From positions 1-64,000 of the forward strand of contig NZ_JBANET010000007.1 in NCBI RefSeq assembly GCF_037026685.1: 64,000 nucleotides of DNA, read 5' to 3'. This stretch comes from Orrella sp037026685 (GTDB taxonomy: Bacteria; Pseudomonadota; Gammaproteobacteria; Burkholderiales; Burkholderiaceae_B). Of this stretch, positions 47,923 to 57,396 are shown piece after piece. The translations under genes were made by a program, and so were the position numbers. Every line of letters starts with the position of its first letter. Within the stretch, counting starts at the first letter, position 1. The notes beneath the pieces are model-generated. The model saw only the letters and a list, made by a program, of their open reading frames with translations. It ran no database searches and was not told the origin of the DNA.

Positions 47923-47934
47923 GGTGGCGCTGCG

Positions 47935-48597
47935 TCAAAGGCGCCGCTGCAGGCGGTAGACCAGCGATTCGAGCCGCTCGACGCCCTGCTCGGCGAACTT
48001 GGGCTCCTTATCGAGCATGTCGCGCCGGTCCAGCAGCAGGGCTTGGGCGCCCGCCGCGGCAAACAGCGATTGCACCTGCGCGTCGTCCACGGAAAAGGGC
48101 GGGCCCTGCATCTGGCCCTGGGGATAGTCCAGCGTGACCAGCAGGCCCTGGTAGTCCTCGGCCAGCTGGCTGTAGACCGCCTGCACGTAGTCGCCGCGCA
48201 TGGACTCGGGCAGCGCCACCAGCGCGGCGCGGTCGAATACGCCCTGGCAGCGCGAGAGCGTGACCGGGTCCAGGTCGAAGATGTCGCCGCAGATGATCTC
48301 GATCTCGCCTGCCACGTAGTGCTTGCCCGAGGCGGTGGTGTGCGTGGCGCAGGACAGCTCGTTCTCGGCGAAGAACTGCTCGACCGCCAGTTCGGATAGC
48401 TCCACGCCCAGCACCGAGTGGCCCTGCCTGGCCAGCCACAGCATGTCCAGCGATTTGCCGCACAGCGGCACCAGCACCCGGCTGCCCGGGTGCAGGCCCA
48501 GCGTGGGCCAGAATTTTTCCAGCGGCGGCGTGATGCGGTTTTGGTGAAAGCCGATGCGCTGCTCGCGCCAGCGTTGCAGCCAGAATTCTGCGTCCAT
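47935..48597 (-). CDS. tpm: Thiopurine S-methyltransferase family protein
   Basis: 220 residues, the bacterial TPMT length. The start at 48597 yields MDAEFWLQRWREQRIGFHQNRITPPLEKFWP, the family N-terminus, then RVLVPLCGKSLDMLWLARQGHSVLGVELSELAVEQFF as the SAM site, and FDRAALVALPESMRGDYV. Bacterial relatives methylate selenium and tellurium compounds as well as thiopurines. It is convergent with metH, 12 bp apart. Confidence 0.92.
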   Translation of the reverse strand: MDAEFWLQRWREQRIGFHQNRITPPLEKFWPTLGLHPGSRVLVPLCGKSLDMLWLARQGHSVLGVELSELAVEQFFAENELSCATHTTASGKHYVAGEIEIICGDIFDLDPVTLSRCQGVFDRAALVALPESMRGDYVQAVYSQLAEDYQGLLVTLDYPQGQMQGPPFSVDDAQVQSLFAAAGAQALLLDRRDMLDKEPKFAEQGVERLESLVYRLQRRL

Positions 48598-48821
48598 GAC
48601 GAACCCCCGGGAAGACCGGATCATTGTAGGGGAGACGCCGCGCCTATCGCCCGCTTAGGAATATTCAATCGGCAAGTCATTGATCTGAAAGCATTGCTAC
48701 TCCAAAATCCAGGAGCCCCAAGGCTTGCGGCCGCCGGCCCGGGCTGCGGGCATGCGCGGCGTTCGGCATGGCTCGCAAAGGCCGGCGCTTACCCCCTCTA
48801 CAACGACAAGGAGCTCGGCCC

Positions 48822-50273
48822 ATGACCAAGAAGCTGACCACCGCTGCGGGCGCCCCGGTGCCCAACAACCAGGATTCGCTGACCGCCGGGCCGCGCGGCC
48901 CGCTGCTGCTGCAAGACCTGTGGCACCTGGAGAAGATGGCCCACTTCAACCGCGAGGTGATTCCCGAGCGGCGCATGCACGCCAAGGGTTCGGGCGCCTT
49001 CGGCACCTTCACCGTCACGCACGACATCACCCGCTATACCCGGGCCAGGCTGTTTTCCGAGATCGGCAAGAAGACCGAGGTGTTCCTGCGCTTTTCGACC
49101 GTGGCCGGCGAGCGCGGGGCGGCGGACGCCGAGCGCGACATCCGCGGCTTTGCCGTCAAGTTCTATACCGAGGAAGGCAACTGGGACGTGGTGGGCAACA
49201 ACACGCCGGTGTTCTTCTTTCGCGACCCGCTGAAGTTTCCCGACCTGAACAAGGCGGTCAAGCGCGACCCGCGCACCAACCTGCGCAGCCCCGAGAGCAA
49301 TTGGGATTTCTGGACCGGGCTGCCCGAGGCGCTGCACCAGGTGACCATCGTGATGAGCGATCGCGGCATCCCGCGCGGCTATCGCCACATGCACGGTTTC
49401 GGCTCGCATACCTACAGCTTCGTGAACGCCGCCAACGAGCGCTTCTGGGTCAAGTTCCATTTCCGCTGCCAGCAGGGCATCGAGAACCTGAGCGACGACG
49501 AGGCCGCCGCCGTGGTTGCCAAGGACCGCGAGAGCTCGCAGCGCGACCTGTTCGATGCCATCGAGCGCGGCGACTATCCCAGGTGGACGCTGTGCGTGCA
49601 GGTGATGCCCGAGGCCCAGGCCAAGACCTACCGCTTCCACCCCTTCGACCTGACCAAGGTGTGGTCCAAGAAGGACTATCCGCTGATCGAGGTGGGCGTG
49701 CTCGAACTGAACCGCAATCCGGACAATTATTTCGCCGACGTCGAGCAGGCTTCTTTCACCCCGGCCAACCTGGTGCCGGGCATCGGCGTCTCGCCCGACC
49801 GCATGCTGCAATCGCGCCTGTTCGCCTATGGCGATGCCGCGCGCTACCGGCTGGGCGTCAACCATCATTCCATTCCGGTCAATGCGCCGCGCTGCCCGTA
49901 CCACGCCTATCACCGGGACGGGCAGATGCGCGTGGACGGCAACTACGGCGGCACCATCGCCTACGAGCCCAATACCCAAGGGCAATGGCAGGAACAGCCC
50001 GAGTTCAAGGAGCCGCCGCTGGCCCTCGAAGGCGATGCCGACCGCTGGAATTTCCGCGAGGACGATGACGATTACTTCACCCAGCCCGGCGACCTGTTCC
50101 GCCTGATGACCCCGGAAAAGCAGAAGCTGCTGTTCGAAAACACCGCGCGTGCCATCGCGGGCGTGTCCGAGCACATCGTGCAAAAGCATATCGAGCACTG
50201 TACGAAAGCCGATCCGGCCTATGGCGCCGGCGTGGCCGCCGCCATCCAGGCGCAGCGCGAAGGCCGGCTGTAA
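48822..50273 (+). CDS. katA: Catalase (monofunctional haem catalase)
   Basis: 483 residues, clade 3-type small-subunit catalase. The distal His is in RRMHAKGSGAFG (His53), and NNTPVFFFRDPLKFPDL carries the distal Asn. The proximal Tyr lies in RLFAYGDAARYRLG (about residue 337). No signal peptide, so cytoplasmic; it breaks down hydrogen peroxide. The ATG at 48822 is preceded by AAGGAG. Bordetella katA is reported to be OxyR-controlled; I could not pick out a confident OxyR box by eye in the 224 bp upstream. Confidence 0.97.
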   Translation: MTKKLTTAAGAPVPNNQDSLTAGPRGPLLLQDLWHLEKMAHFNREVIPERRMHAKGSGAFGTFTVTHDITRYTRARLFSEIGKKTEVFLRFSTVAGERGAADAERDIRGFAVKFYTEEGNWDVVGNNTPVFFFRDPLKFPDLNKAVKRDPRTNLRSPESNWDFWTGLPEALHQVTIVMSDRGIPRGYRHMHGFGSHTYSFVNAANERFWVKFHFRCQQGIENLSDDEAAAVVAKDRESSQRDLFDAIERGDYPRWTLCVQVMPEAQAKTYRFHPFDLTKVWSKKDYPLIEVGVLELNRNPDNYFADVEQASFTPANLVPGIGVSPDRMLQSRLFAYGDAARYRLGVNHHSIPVNAPRCPYHAYHRDGQMRVDGNYGGTIAYEPNTQGQWQEQPEFKEPPLALEGDADRWNFREDDDDYFTQPGDLFRLMTPEKQKLLFENTARAIAGVSEHIVQKHIEHCTKADPAYGAGVAAAIQAQREGRL

Positions 50274-50324
50274 AAACCGGGCGGCCGCGGCGTTTCCGTG
50301 CGGGGACGCATCGCGGCCGGCCGT

Positions 50325-50348
50325 GCGTGTCGCGGCGCCGCGACACGC
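50325..50348. repeat. 24-bp perfect palindrome downstream of katA
   Basis: Arms GCGTGTCGCGGC and GCCGCGACACGC meet without a spacer, 52 bp after the katA stop codon. There is no T run, so it is not a standard intrinsic terminator. It could be an operator, a protein-binding site or a transcript-end hairpin. The rest of 50274-50522 shows nothing recognisable. Confidence 0.5.
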
Positions 50349-50522
50349 GCGTCTTGCCGGGACGTTGTTACGTTTCGGCTCTTCGCAGGAGCGCCGGCCC
50401 AACGGCGCGGATTGAGGCCAGAAGCGGCCGCTGATCCACGCTTGTCATGATCGTCCGGGAAGATTTACTGCACCGGTCTTCCCCTTTCCGGCAGCCGCCC
50501 CGCGACTGCCTGCCGACGCATC

Positions 50523-51950
50523 ATGATGCTCTCCCGCAGCCCGCGCGACGCCAGGCTCCGCGCTTCGCAACGCCTTCCCGCCCTTGCCCTGCGCGCTTCG
50601 CGCCGGCGCCCGGCCTGGCCCAGCGCCGCCTGGGCGGCGCTGGCCCTGGCGGCCCAGCCGCCGGCCGTGCAGGCCGCCGGCGAGGTGCGCGCCATATCCG
50701 CCGGCCGCCTGCCGGTGCCCGGCAGCGTGGCGCCGGGCGGGCGCTACCAGGTCCAGGCCAGGGCCGAAGCGGTGCAGGCGATTGCCGGCACGCTCAACGG
50801 CATGCGTCCCTTTACCGGCATGGTGGTCTCCCAGGCGCCGGACGCGGTGTATGTGGAGGTGGTGCGCAACGGCACGCGCTTCGAGAGCGTGGCCGCCTCC
50901 GTCAACCAGAAGGCCGTGGCGCAGGCGGTCGAGCGGCTGGGCGCGGGCGATGCGCTCTACGATACCGTGGCCACCCAGAACGCGGGCGCCGACGCGCGCC
51001 GCGCCTTCGACCTGCTCTCGGGCGAGACCCATGCCTCGGCCAAGGGCATGCTGGTCAACGACAGCCATTTCGCGCGCAGCGCGGTGCTGGGCCGGCTGCG
51101 GGCGGCGCTGGCGCAGGCGCCCGGCCAGGACACGGGACACGGCCTGTGGGCCCAGGGGTTCGGCGCCTGGAGCCGCAGCGACGGCAACGCCAATGCCGCC
51201 ATGCTGCAGAGCCGCACCGCCGGCTTCTTTGCCGGCGCGGACCAGCCGGTGGGCCCGGCGCTGCGCCTGGGCGTGCTGGCCGGCTACAGCCATACCGACT
51301 TCGGTTCCCTGGGCCGCTGGGCGCGCGGACGCAGCGACAACTATCACCTGGGCGCCTACGGCGGCGCGCACTGGGGGCGCTGGGGCTTGCGGCTGGGAGC
51401 CATCCACTCGTGGCACGAGCTGCGCACCGACCGCCATGTCGGCTTTGCCGGCCTGTACGACCGTGCCCGCGCCACCTATCGCGCGCAGGCCACCCAGCTG
51501 ACCGCGGAGACGGGCTATCTCGCGCGTATGGGCCGCTGGGAATTCGAGCCGCATGCCGGCGCCAGCAGCGTCCTGCTGCATACCGGCACCTACCGCGAGA
51601 GCGGCGAACTGGCCCTGGACGGCGGCGAGCGCGCGATGCGCGTGCACTACGCCACGCTGGGATTGCGCGGCGCGCTGGCCCTGGAGGCGGGCGGCCAAAC
51701 GGTGTCGCTGCGCGCCGGGGCCGGATGGCGGCGCGCCTTCGGCGACACCACGCCCCAGGCCACCCACCACTATCGCGGCAATGCCTTCAAGGTGTCCGGT
51801 GCGCCCATCGCGCGCAATGCCGTGCTGCTGGAGGCCTCGGCGGGCGTGGCGCTGACGCGCCGCAGCGCCGTGCAGCTGGACTACCAGGCCAGCCTGGCCA
51901 GCCGCAGCCGGCAGCACGCGGGCGGGCTGGTTTTCCGCACGCAGTTCTGA
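50523..51950 (+). CDS. Autotransporter with minimal passenger and intact beta-barrel
   Basis: 475 residues. A long N-terminal signal region (to about residue 50, ALAAQPPAVQAAG) leads almost directly into the segment that normally ends an autotransporter passenger: NQKAVAQAVERLGAGDALYD, then AFDLLSGETHASAKGMLVNDSHFARSAVLGRLRAAL (about residues 150-195). The translocator barrel follows (LWAQGFGAWSRSDGNANA to the terminal Phe of VFRTQF), about 280 residues and apparently complete. The beta-helix passenger of several hundred residues typical of Bordetella autotransporters is missing. Either an in-frame deletion occurred or it is a short autotransporter. Start at 50523 or the adjacent ATG at 50526. 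Confidence 0.85.
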   Translation: MMLSRSPRDARLRASQRLPALALRASRRRPAWPSAAWAALALAAQPPAVQAAGEVRAISAGRLPVPGSVAPGGRYQVQARAEAVQAIAGTLNGMRPFTGMVVSQAPDAVYVEVVRNGTRFESVAASVNQKAVAQAVERLGAGDALYDTVATQNAGADARRAFDLLSGETHASAKGMLVNDSHFARSAVLGRLRAALAQAPGQDTGHGLWAQGFGAWSRSDGNANAAMLQSRTAGFFAGADQPVGPALRLGVLAGYSHTDFGSLGRWARGRSDNYHLGAYGGAHWGRWGLRLGAIHSWHELRTDRHVGFAGLYDRARATYRAQATQLTAETGYLARMGRWEFEPHAGASSVLLHTGTYRESGELALDGGERAMRVHYATLGLRGALALEAGGQTVSLRAGAGWRRAFGDTTPQATHHYRGNAFKVSGAPIARNAVLLEASAGVALTRRSAVQLDYQASLASRSRQHAGGLVFRTQF

Positions 51951-51981
51951 GGCGGGCAGGGCCGCATGCCTTGGCGCCCGG

Positions 51982-52524
51982 CTAGACGTGCAGCGGCTGG
52001 ACCGGGATGCTGGCTTCGCCCTTGCCGGCGCAGACCCAGGCGGTGCCCGCGTCGATGCTCACGTTCAGCGTCATGGTGCGTTCTGCCAGCGCCGCCAGCT
52101 CGGCCGTGGACGCGGCCGGCAGGCCAAAGACCTTGAGCTTGCGCGCCCGCGCCAGCTTGCCGCGGATGCCGCTCCACCAGGTGTCGGCGCTGCGGCCATA
52201 GGCCAGCACCACCACCTCGCCGGCACGGCCGCAGGCCTTCATGATGCGCCGCTCGTCGGGCAGCCCGGTTTCTATCCACTGGGTGACCGCGCCGGTCAGG
52301 TCGCGGCGCCACAGGTCCGGCTCGTCGGTATCGCTCAGGCCGCGCGCGAAAGCCAGGCTTTCGTCGCCGTCGGCATACAGCGCATAGGCCAGCAGCCTGA
52401 CCATCAGCCGTTCGTCGGTCTCCGAGGGATGGCGGGCCACGGTGAGCGAGTGGCTGCCGTAGTAGCCGCGGTCGTTGTCGGCGACGTGCAATTGCGCCTT
52501 GTAGATGGTTGCGCTCAGGGCCAT
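51982..52524 (-). CDS. yaeQ: YaeQ-family protein
   Basis: 180 residues, the YaeQ size. It begins MALSATIYKAQLHVADNDRGYY and includes HPSETDERLMVRLLAYALYA and AYGRSADTWWSGIRGKLAR. YaeQ has a PD-(D/E)XK nuclease-like fold, with a conserved Glu-Thr-Asp-Glu stretch as here, but its cellular role is unsettled. It lies downstream of the thiC terminator, so it probably has its own promoter within or near that hairpin. It is convergent with the autotransporter gene, 31 bp apart. Confidence 0.9.
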   Translation of the reverse strand: MALSATIYKAQLHVADNDRGYYGSHSLTVARHPSETDERLMVRLLAYALYADGDESLAFARGLSDTDEPDLWRRDLTGAVTQWIETGLPDERRIMKACGRAGEVVVLAYGRSADTWWSGIRGKLARARKLKVFGLPAASTAELAALAERTMTLNVSIDAGTAWVCAGKGEASIPVQPLHV

Positions 52525-52542
52525 GGGTAGCGGGTGGGCATG

Positions 52543-52575
52543 AAAAAGAAAGGCCCGGCGCAAAGCGGCCGGGCC
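52543..52575 (-). terminator. Rho-independent terminator after thiC
   Basis: Minus-strand stem GGCCCGG / CCGGGCC with a 10-base loop, followed by TTTCTTTTTC. It lies 50 bp past the thiC stop codon and just upstream of the yaeQ start. Confidence 0.85.
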
Positions 52576-52625
52576 GAGCCGGGCCGGATGCCCGGCCTGG
52601 CGGATTCTATCAGCGCTGGCAGGCC

Positions 52626-54539
<1,914 letters not shown>

Positions 54540-54583
54540 GGTGTAGCTCCAAGAAGGAAGGGTCTGGAGCCGATAGGGATCGA

Positions 54584-54602
54584 CCCGCCCATTGCGGGCG
54601 GG
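54584..54602 (-). promoter_or_regulatory. Candidate expression-platform hairpin of the TPP riboswitch
   Basis: Stem CCCGCCC / GGGCGGG with loop GCAAT, directly after the aptamer and 44 bp before the thiC start codon. No T run follows, so translational control is more likely than termination. Confidence 0.45.
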
Positions 54603-54605
54603 GGG

Positions 54606-54692
54606 TTCGCTCCCAGCATCGGCATTATCCGTACTGGTACGAAGGGACTCTCTCAACCTCCTGCCGCGGGTGCGGCGGGAAGTACCCCTGCG
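54606..54692 (-). ncRNA. TPP riboswitch (THI element)
   Basis: Minus-strand sequence carries the conserved order GGGGTACTTCC, GGTTGAGAGAGTCCCTTCG, then ACGGATAATGCCGATGCTGG and GAGC. These match the TPP aptamer consensus (CTGAGA, ACC, GGATAATGCC, GGGA). It lies immediately upstream of thiC. Confidence 0.92.
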
Positions 54693-54910
54693 TGGGGGGG
54701 AGTATACGGTGTGGGGCGGAGGGGCGTGCGTGGAGGGCGGCCGTTTGAAGTCTGTTTGAACACGTCCGCCGAGTCCGGTCGGGGCGTCGGGCGATGCCGT
54801 CGCCGTGCGGCGCGTTCGCGCCGCGCCCGGCGCCAGAAATCGCCCGCCACCCCGCCCGGCCTCGGCGGACTGCGTAGGCTGGGCTTGGTCCGGCGCTGGG
54901 GCCGGAGTCG

Positions 54911-55052
54911 TTCTTGCCTGCTTGCCCCACGCCGGTTGAAAAGAGAAAGATCTTGCGGGGCCGCTCAAGCGGGGCGCGCAGGCGCCCCTTCTTTCGCATT
55001 CGACCGCCGCTTATGAGGGGTAGGGGCGGCGGGGTAGGGCGGAAGATTTCAG
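54911..55052 (-). repeat. Left arm of a structured inverted repeat
   Basis: 142 bp that recur inverted at 55349-55493. Positions 54911-54963 are identical over 53 bp to the reverse complement of 55441-55493. The inner parts match in blocks: CATTCGACCGCCG, GAGGGGTAGGGGC and GAAGATTTCA. Between them lies a hairpin (54971-54988) whose stem GGGGCGC/GCGCCCC differs from the partner arm yet keeps the loop. No credible coding sequence. Confidence 0.8.
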
Positions 55053-55189
55053 GGGCGGGGCGCAGGTGCCGGGTGACACTCGCCCCGCATGGGAGGTCTG
55101 CCGTGCTGGCAGGCAGCCCCTGGCACAGAAGCTGGAGCTTATTGGTGTTATCCAACGTTGCGGCGTGTCGTCAGTGCCGCTGTCACCTC

Positions 55190-55310
55190 GGAGTCTGCCA
55201 GCGTATCAGCGTAGCTTCCTCAATAGGCTCTGCCAGTGTTCCAGCGTAGGGGCGGGTTGTCGGCGTCATCAGCGTAGCGGCCAGGCCGCCAGTGTCCCGT
55301 CCGCCCTGAG
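55190..55310. repeat. Degenerate short repeats with a CAGCGTA core
   Basis: Near 55197 TGCCAGCGTATCAGCGTAG is followed about 35 bp on by TGCCAGTGTTCCAGCGTAG, then CATCAGCGTAGCGGCC and GCCAGTGTCC. The first two units match at 16 of 19 positions. They fill the core between the two repeat arms. Confidence 0.5.
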
Positions 55311-55348
55311 GCTTGCAAGCGGCTTCACACCCAACGCGTCCGTTACAG

Positions 55349-55493
55349 CCTTGAAATCTTCGGGCCTGCCCCGCTGCCCCTACCCCTCAAAATCGGCGGT
55401 CGAATGTTCGTCAGGGGTTGCCTGCGCAACCCCTGGCGAACGGCCCCGCAAGATCTTTCTCTTTTCAACCGGCGTGGGGCAAGCAGGCAAGAA
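55349..55493 (+). repeat. Right arm of a structured inverted repeat
   Basis: 145 bp, the inverted partner of 54911-55052. The hairpin here (55412-55435) has stem CAGGGGTTGC/GCAACCCCTG and loop CTGC. The left arm has the same loop (as CTGC on its own sense strand) but a different paired stem. The outer 53 bp are identical between arms, implying a recent duplication or ongoing conversion. Confidence 0.8.
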
Positions 55494-55598
55494 GAACCAG
55501 GCTGCCGGCGGTGTTGCGATCACACGCCGGCCGTCAGGCAGCGGTCTCTCCAGGCAGGGCAGCGGTCTCCCCAAGCAAGACGAGGGCCGTCAGCGCAC

Positions 55599-56339
55599 TC
55601 AATCCCCAGCCGGCGCCACCTCCGCCCCCTGTATTCCATGTCGCTGCAGCGCCATCCCCACCTGCTCGCGCTTCATGCGCTCGACGAAATCCCGCAGGTA
55701 CGCCGCCGCGGCCTCGCCGCGCGACTTGGGCATGCCCATGGCCTGGCGGATCTGCATGAAGCTGCCGGGCAGCAGGCGCAGGCCGCCCAGGCGCTGGGCG
55801 TCGGCCTGCAACTGCTGCTTGACACCGGCCGCCACGTCCGCGCCTTCGTCCAGGAAGGTCTGCACCACGGCTGGCGAGGTGGGCGCGCGCAGGATCTGGG
55901 CCTGCTGCAGGCTGCGGCTCAGGTACAGGTCGTAGGCGCTGCCCTTGCCCACCATCACGCGCGTGCCGGGGCGGTCGACTTCGTCCTGGCTGCGCAGGGC
56001 GGACTGCTCGCGCACCAGATAGCAGCCTTCGATCAGCACGTAGGGCGCGGTAAAGGCGATGCGTTCGCCGCGTTGCGGGTCCACGGCAAAGAAGCCGACG
56101 TCGGCCGCCTCGGTCGAGACGGCTTGCACCGATTCGCCGGCGCTGTCCAAGACCACCAGCTCCAGCGGCAGGTCCAGCGCTTGCGCCAGGGCTTGCGCCA
56201 GGTCGACCGAGACGCCGGCCGCAGGCAGTGCGCCCCCTTCGGCGCGGCGCGCCAGGATGGGGTTGCCCACGTTGATGGAAGCGCGCAGGCGGCCTTGCGG
56301 GGCGAAGGCCCGGCGCAGCGTGTCGGGGGTGTCGGTCAT
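55599..56339 (-). CDS. Substrate-binding-domain protein (SBP_bac_3-like), no signal peptide
   Basis: 246 residues with the extracellular solute-binding family 3 fold: LRASINVGNPILARRAEGG, GVSVDLAQALAQAL, ADVGFFAVDPQRGERIAFTAPYVLIEGCYLV, and VMVGKGSAYDLYLSRSL. Such proteins are usually periplasmic receptors for amino acids. The start at 56339 yields MTDTPDTLRRAFAPQG with no hydrophobic signal segment, so the product appears cytosolic. It overlaps the hydrolase gene upstream by 4 bp. No ABC permease or ATPase is adjacent. It may be a cyclohexadienyl dehydratase-like or ligand-sensing protein; function is open. Confidence 0.78.
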   Translation of the reverse strand: MTDTPDTLRRAFAPQGRLRASINVGNPILARRAEGGALPAAGVSVDLAQALAQALDLPLELVVLDSAGESVQAVSTEAADVGFFAVDPQRGERIAFTAPYVLIEGCYLVREQSALRSQDEVDRPGTRVMVGKGSAYDLYLSRSLQQAQILRAPTSPAVVQTFLDEGADVAAGVKQQLQADAQRLGGLRLLPGSFMQIRQAMGMPKSRGEAAAAYLRDFVERMKREQVGMALQRHGIQGAEVAPAGD

Positions 56340-57130
56340 TTCGGTGTCTCCGGTTGGATGTGGCGGGAAATCAGTCCGGCCTGCGGGCCGCAGCACAGGT
56401 CGATGGGCGTGGCGGTTTCGAGCGACTCGCCGAACCAGGCGTGGATGCCGGCGTGCCGCTCGCCCACGTATTCGGGCTGGCCCCGGGCGTCCAGTTGCAT
56501 GGACAGGTCGTGGCCGGGCACCAGCAGCGTGCCCGGCCGCCGGCGCCACAAGTCCCAGATGGCTTGCAGGCTGGCGCGGCTGGCGGCGCGGTCCAGCGTG
56601 TCGGCCACGTCCATGCCCAGCAGTTCGGCGCGGTTCTTGGCGGCGTCGCCCGTGAACAGCACGTCGCCGGCCTGGCCGTCCAGGTAGAACAGCAGGTGCC
56701 CGGGCGTATGGCCCGGGGCGGCCAGGGCCTGCAGGCCCGGCAGCACGGCGTCGCCGGCCTGGATGCGCCGCACGCGCGGCGATTGCGCCAGCTCGCGCAC
56801 GTACAGTTCGGGCAGGGGGTCGAAACCGGGCGGCTGCGCGGCGGCCCATTGCAGTTCGTCCTGGCCGATCCAGACGGTGGCGCGGGGAAACAGCGTGAAG
56901 TTCACGGCGTGGTCGAAGTGCGCATGGGTCAGCACCACGTCGGTGACCTGGTCGGGCTCGACGCCGTGGGCGCGCAATTGCTTGAGCAGCGGCGCGCGCA
57001 CGCCGAAGGCGCCCACGTCGATGAGGGCGGTGCGGCCCGCGCCGCGCAGCAGCGCGATGGTGCTCCAGCCCAAGGCGCCGTGGCACACGGCGCGGCCCGG
57101 ATAGCCCTGGATCAATACGTCGACTCGCAT
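56336..57130 (-). CDS. Metallo-beta-lactamase-fold hydrolase
   Basis: 264 residues. Zinc ligands are clear: THAHFDHAVNF (HxHxDH), the His in AAPGHTPGHLLFY, Asp in LFTGDAAKN and His in LVPGHDLSM. The class includes lactonases, glyoxalase II and other hydrolases. Start at 57130 (MRVDVLIQGYPGRAV). It heads a two-gene unit with the substrate-binding-domain gene, overlapping by 4 bp. Substrate unknown; a quorum-signal lactonase is one possibility by fold only. Confidence 0.85.
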   Translation of the reverse strand: MRVDVLIQGYPGRAVCHGALGWSTIALLRGAGRTALIDVGAFGVRAPLLKQLRAHGVEPDQVTDVVLTHAHFDHAVNFTLFPRATVWIGQDELQWAAAQPPGFDPLPELYVRELAQSPRVRRIQAGDAVLPGLQALAAPGHTPGHLLFYLDGQAGDVLFTGDAAKNRAELLGMDVADTLDRAASRASLQAIWDLWRRRPGTLLVPGHDLSMQLDARGQPEYVGERHAGIHAWFGESLETATPIDLCCGPQAGLISRHIQPETPK

Positions 57131-57396
57131 CGTCGGCCCCCTGCAAGGAAATGGTCCATAAGCGTACAAGAAACGGGATGCAAGAAACGCGCCGCGCCGT
57201 TACATCCGGTCGTATGCGCCTACGCCCCCACACGCGTGCGGCAGCCGGTGCGCCGGTACACTGTCCCGACAGCGCGGCGTCATGCCGCCGCGCAGGGTTG
57301 CCGCCGGGCTGCCCACGGCATGGCGGTCCCGCTTCGGGGGCTGGCCAGCCGTCAGGCGCGGCGCGGGGGCATTGTTTTTACAAGCAGGAGACTTTC

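Larger units (their letters stand above)
54713..55598. other. 886-bp gene-free region upstream of thiC
   Basis: No gene is supported on either strand. Open frames across it are short, biased in composition and run through the inverted repeat. Contents: GC-rich sequence without visible motifs (54713-54910), left repeat arm (54911-55052), a 296-bp core with degenerate CAGCGTA-type units (about 55190-55310), right repeat arm (55349-55493), and a short tail with two AGGCAGxxCAGCGGTCTC-like direct repeats near 55540-55575. Confidence 0.6.

Noticed and set aside
48600..48821. OxyR binding site upstream of katA
   Set aside because: Expected from knowledge of Bordetella katA, but I could not align the four ATAG/CTAT half-sites convincingly.
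54625..55155. Minus-strand frame through the left repeat arm and TPP riboswitch
   Set aside because: It covers the riboswitch aptamer and shares the same repeat-derived peptide as the right arm, so it is a by-product of the repeat.
55066..55935. Plus-strand frame of about 290 codons through the inverted repeat
   Set aside because: It joins both repeat and core sequence and then runs antisense into the substrate-binding-domain gene; composition is not protein-like and no start signal is convincing.
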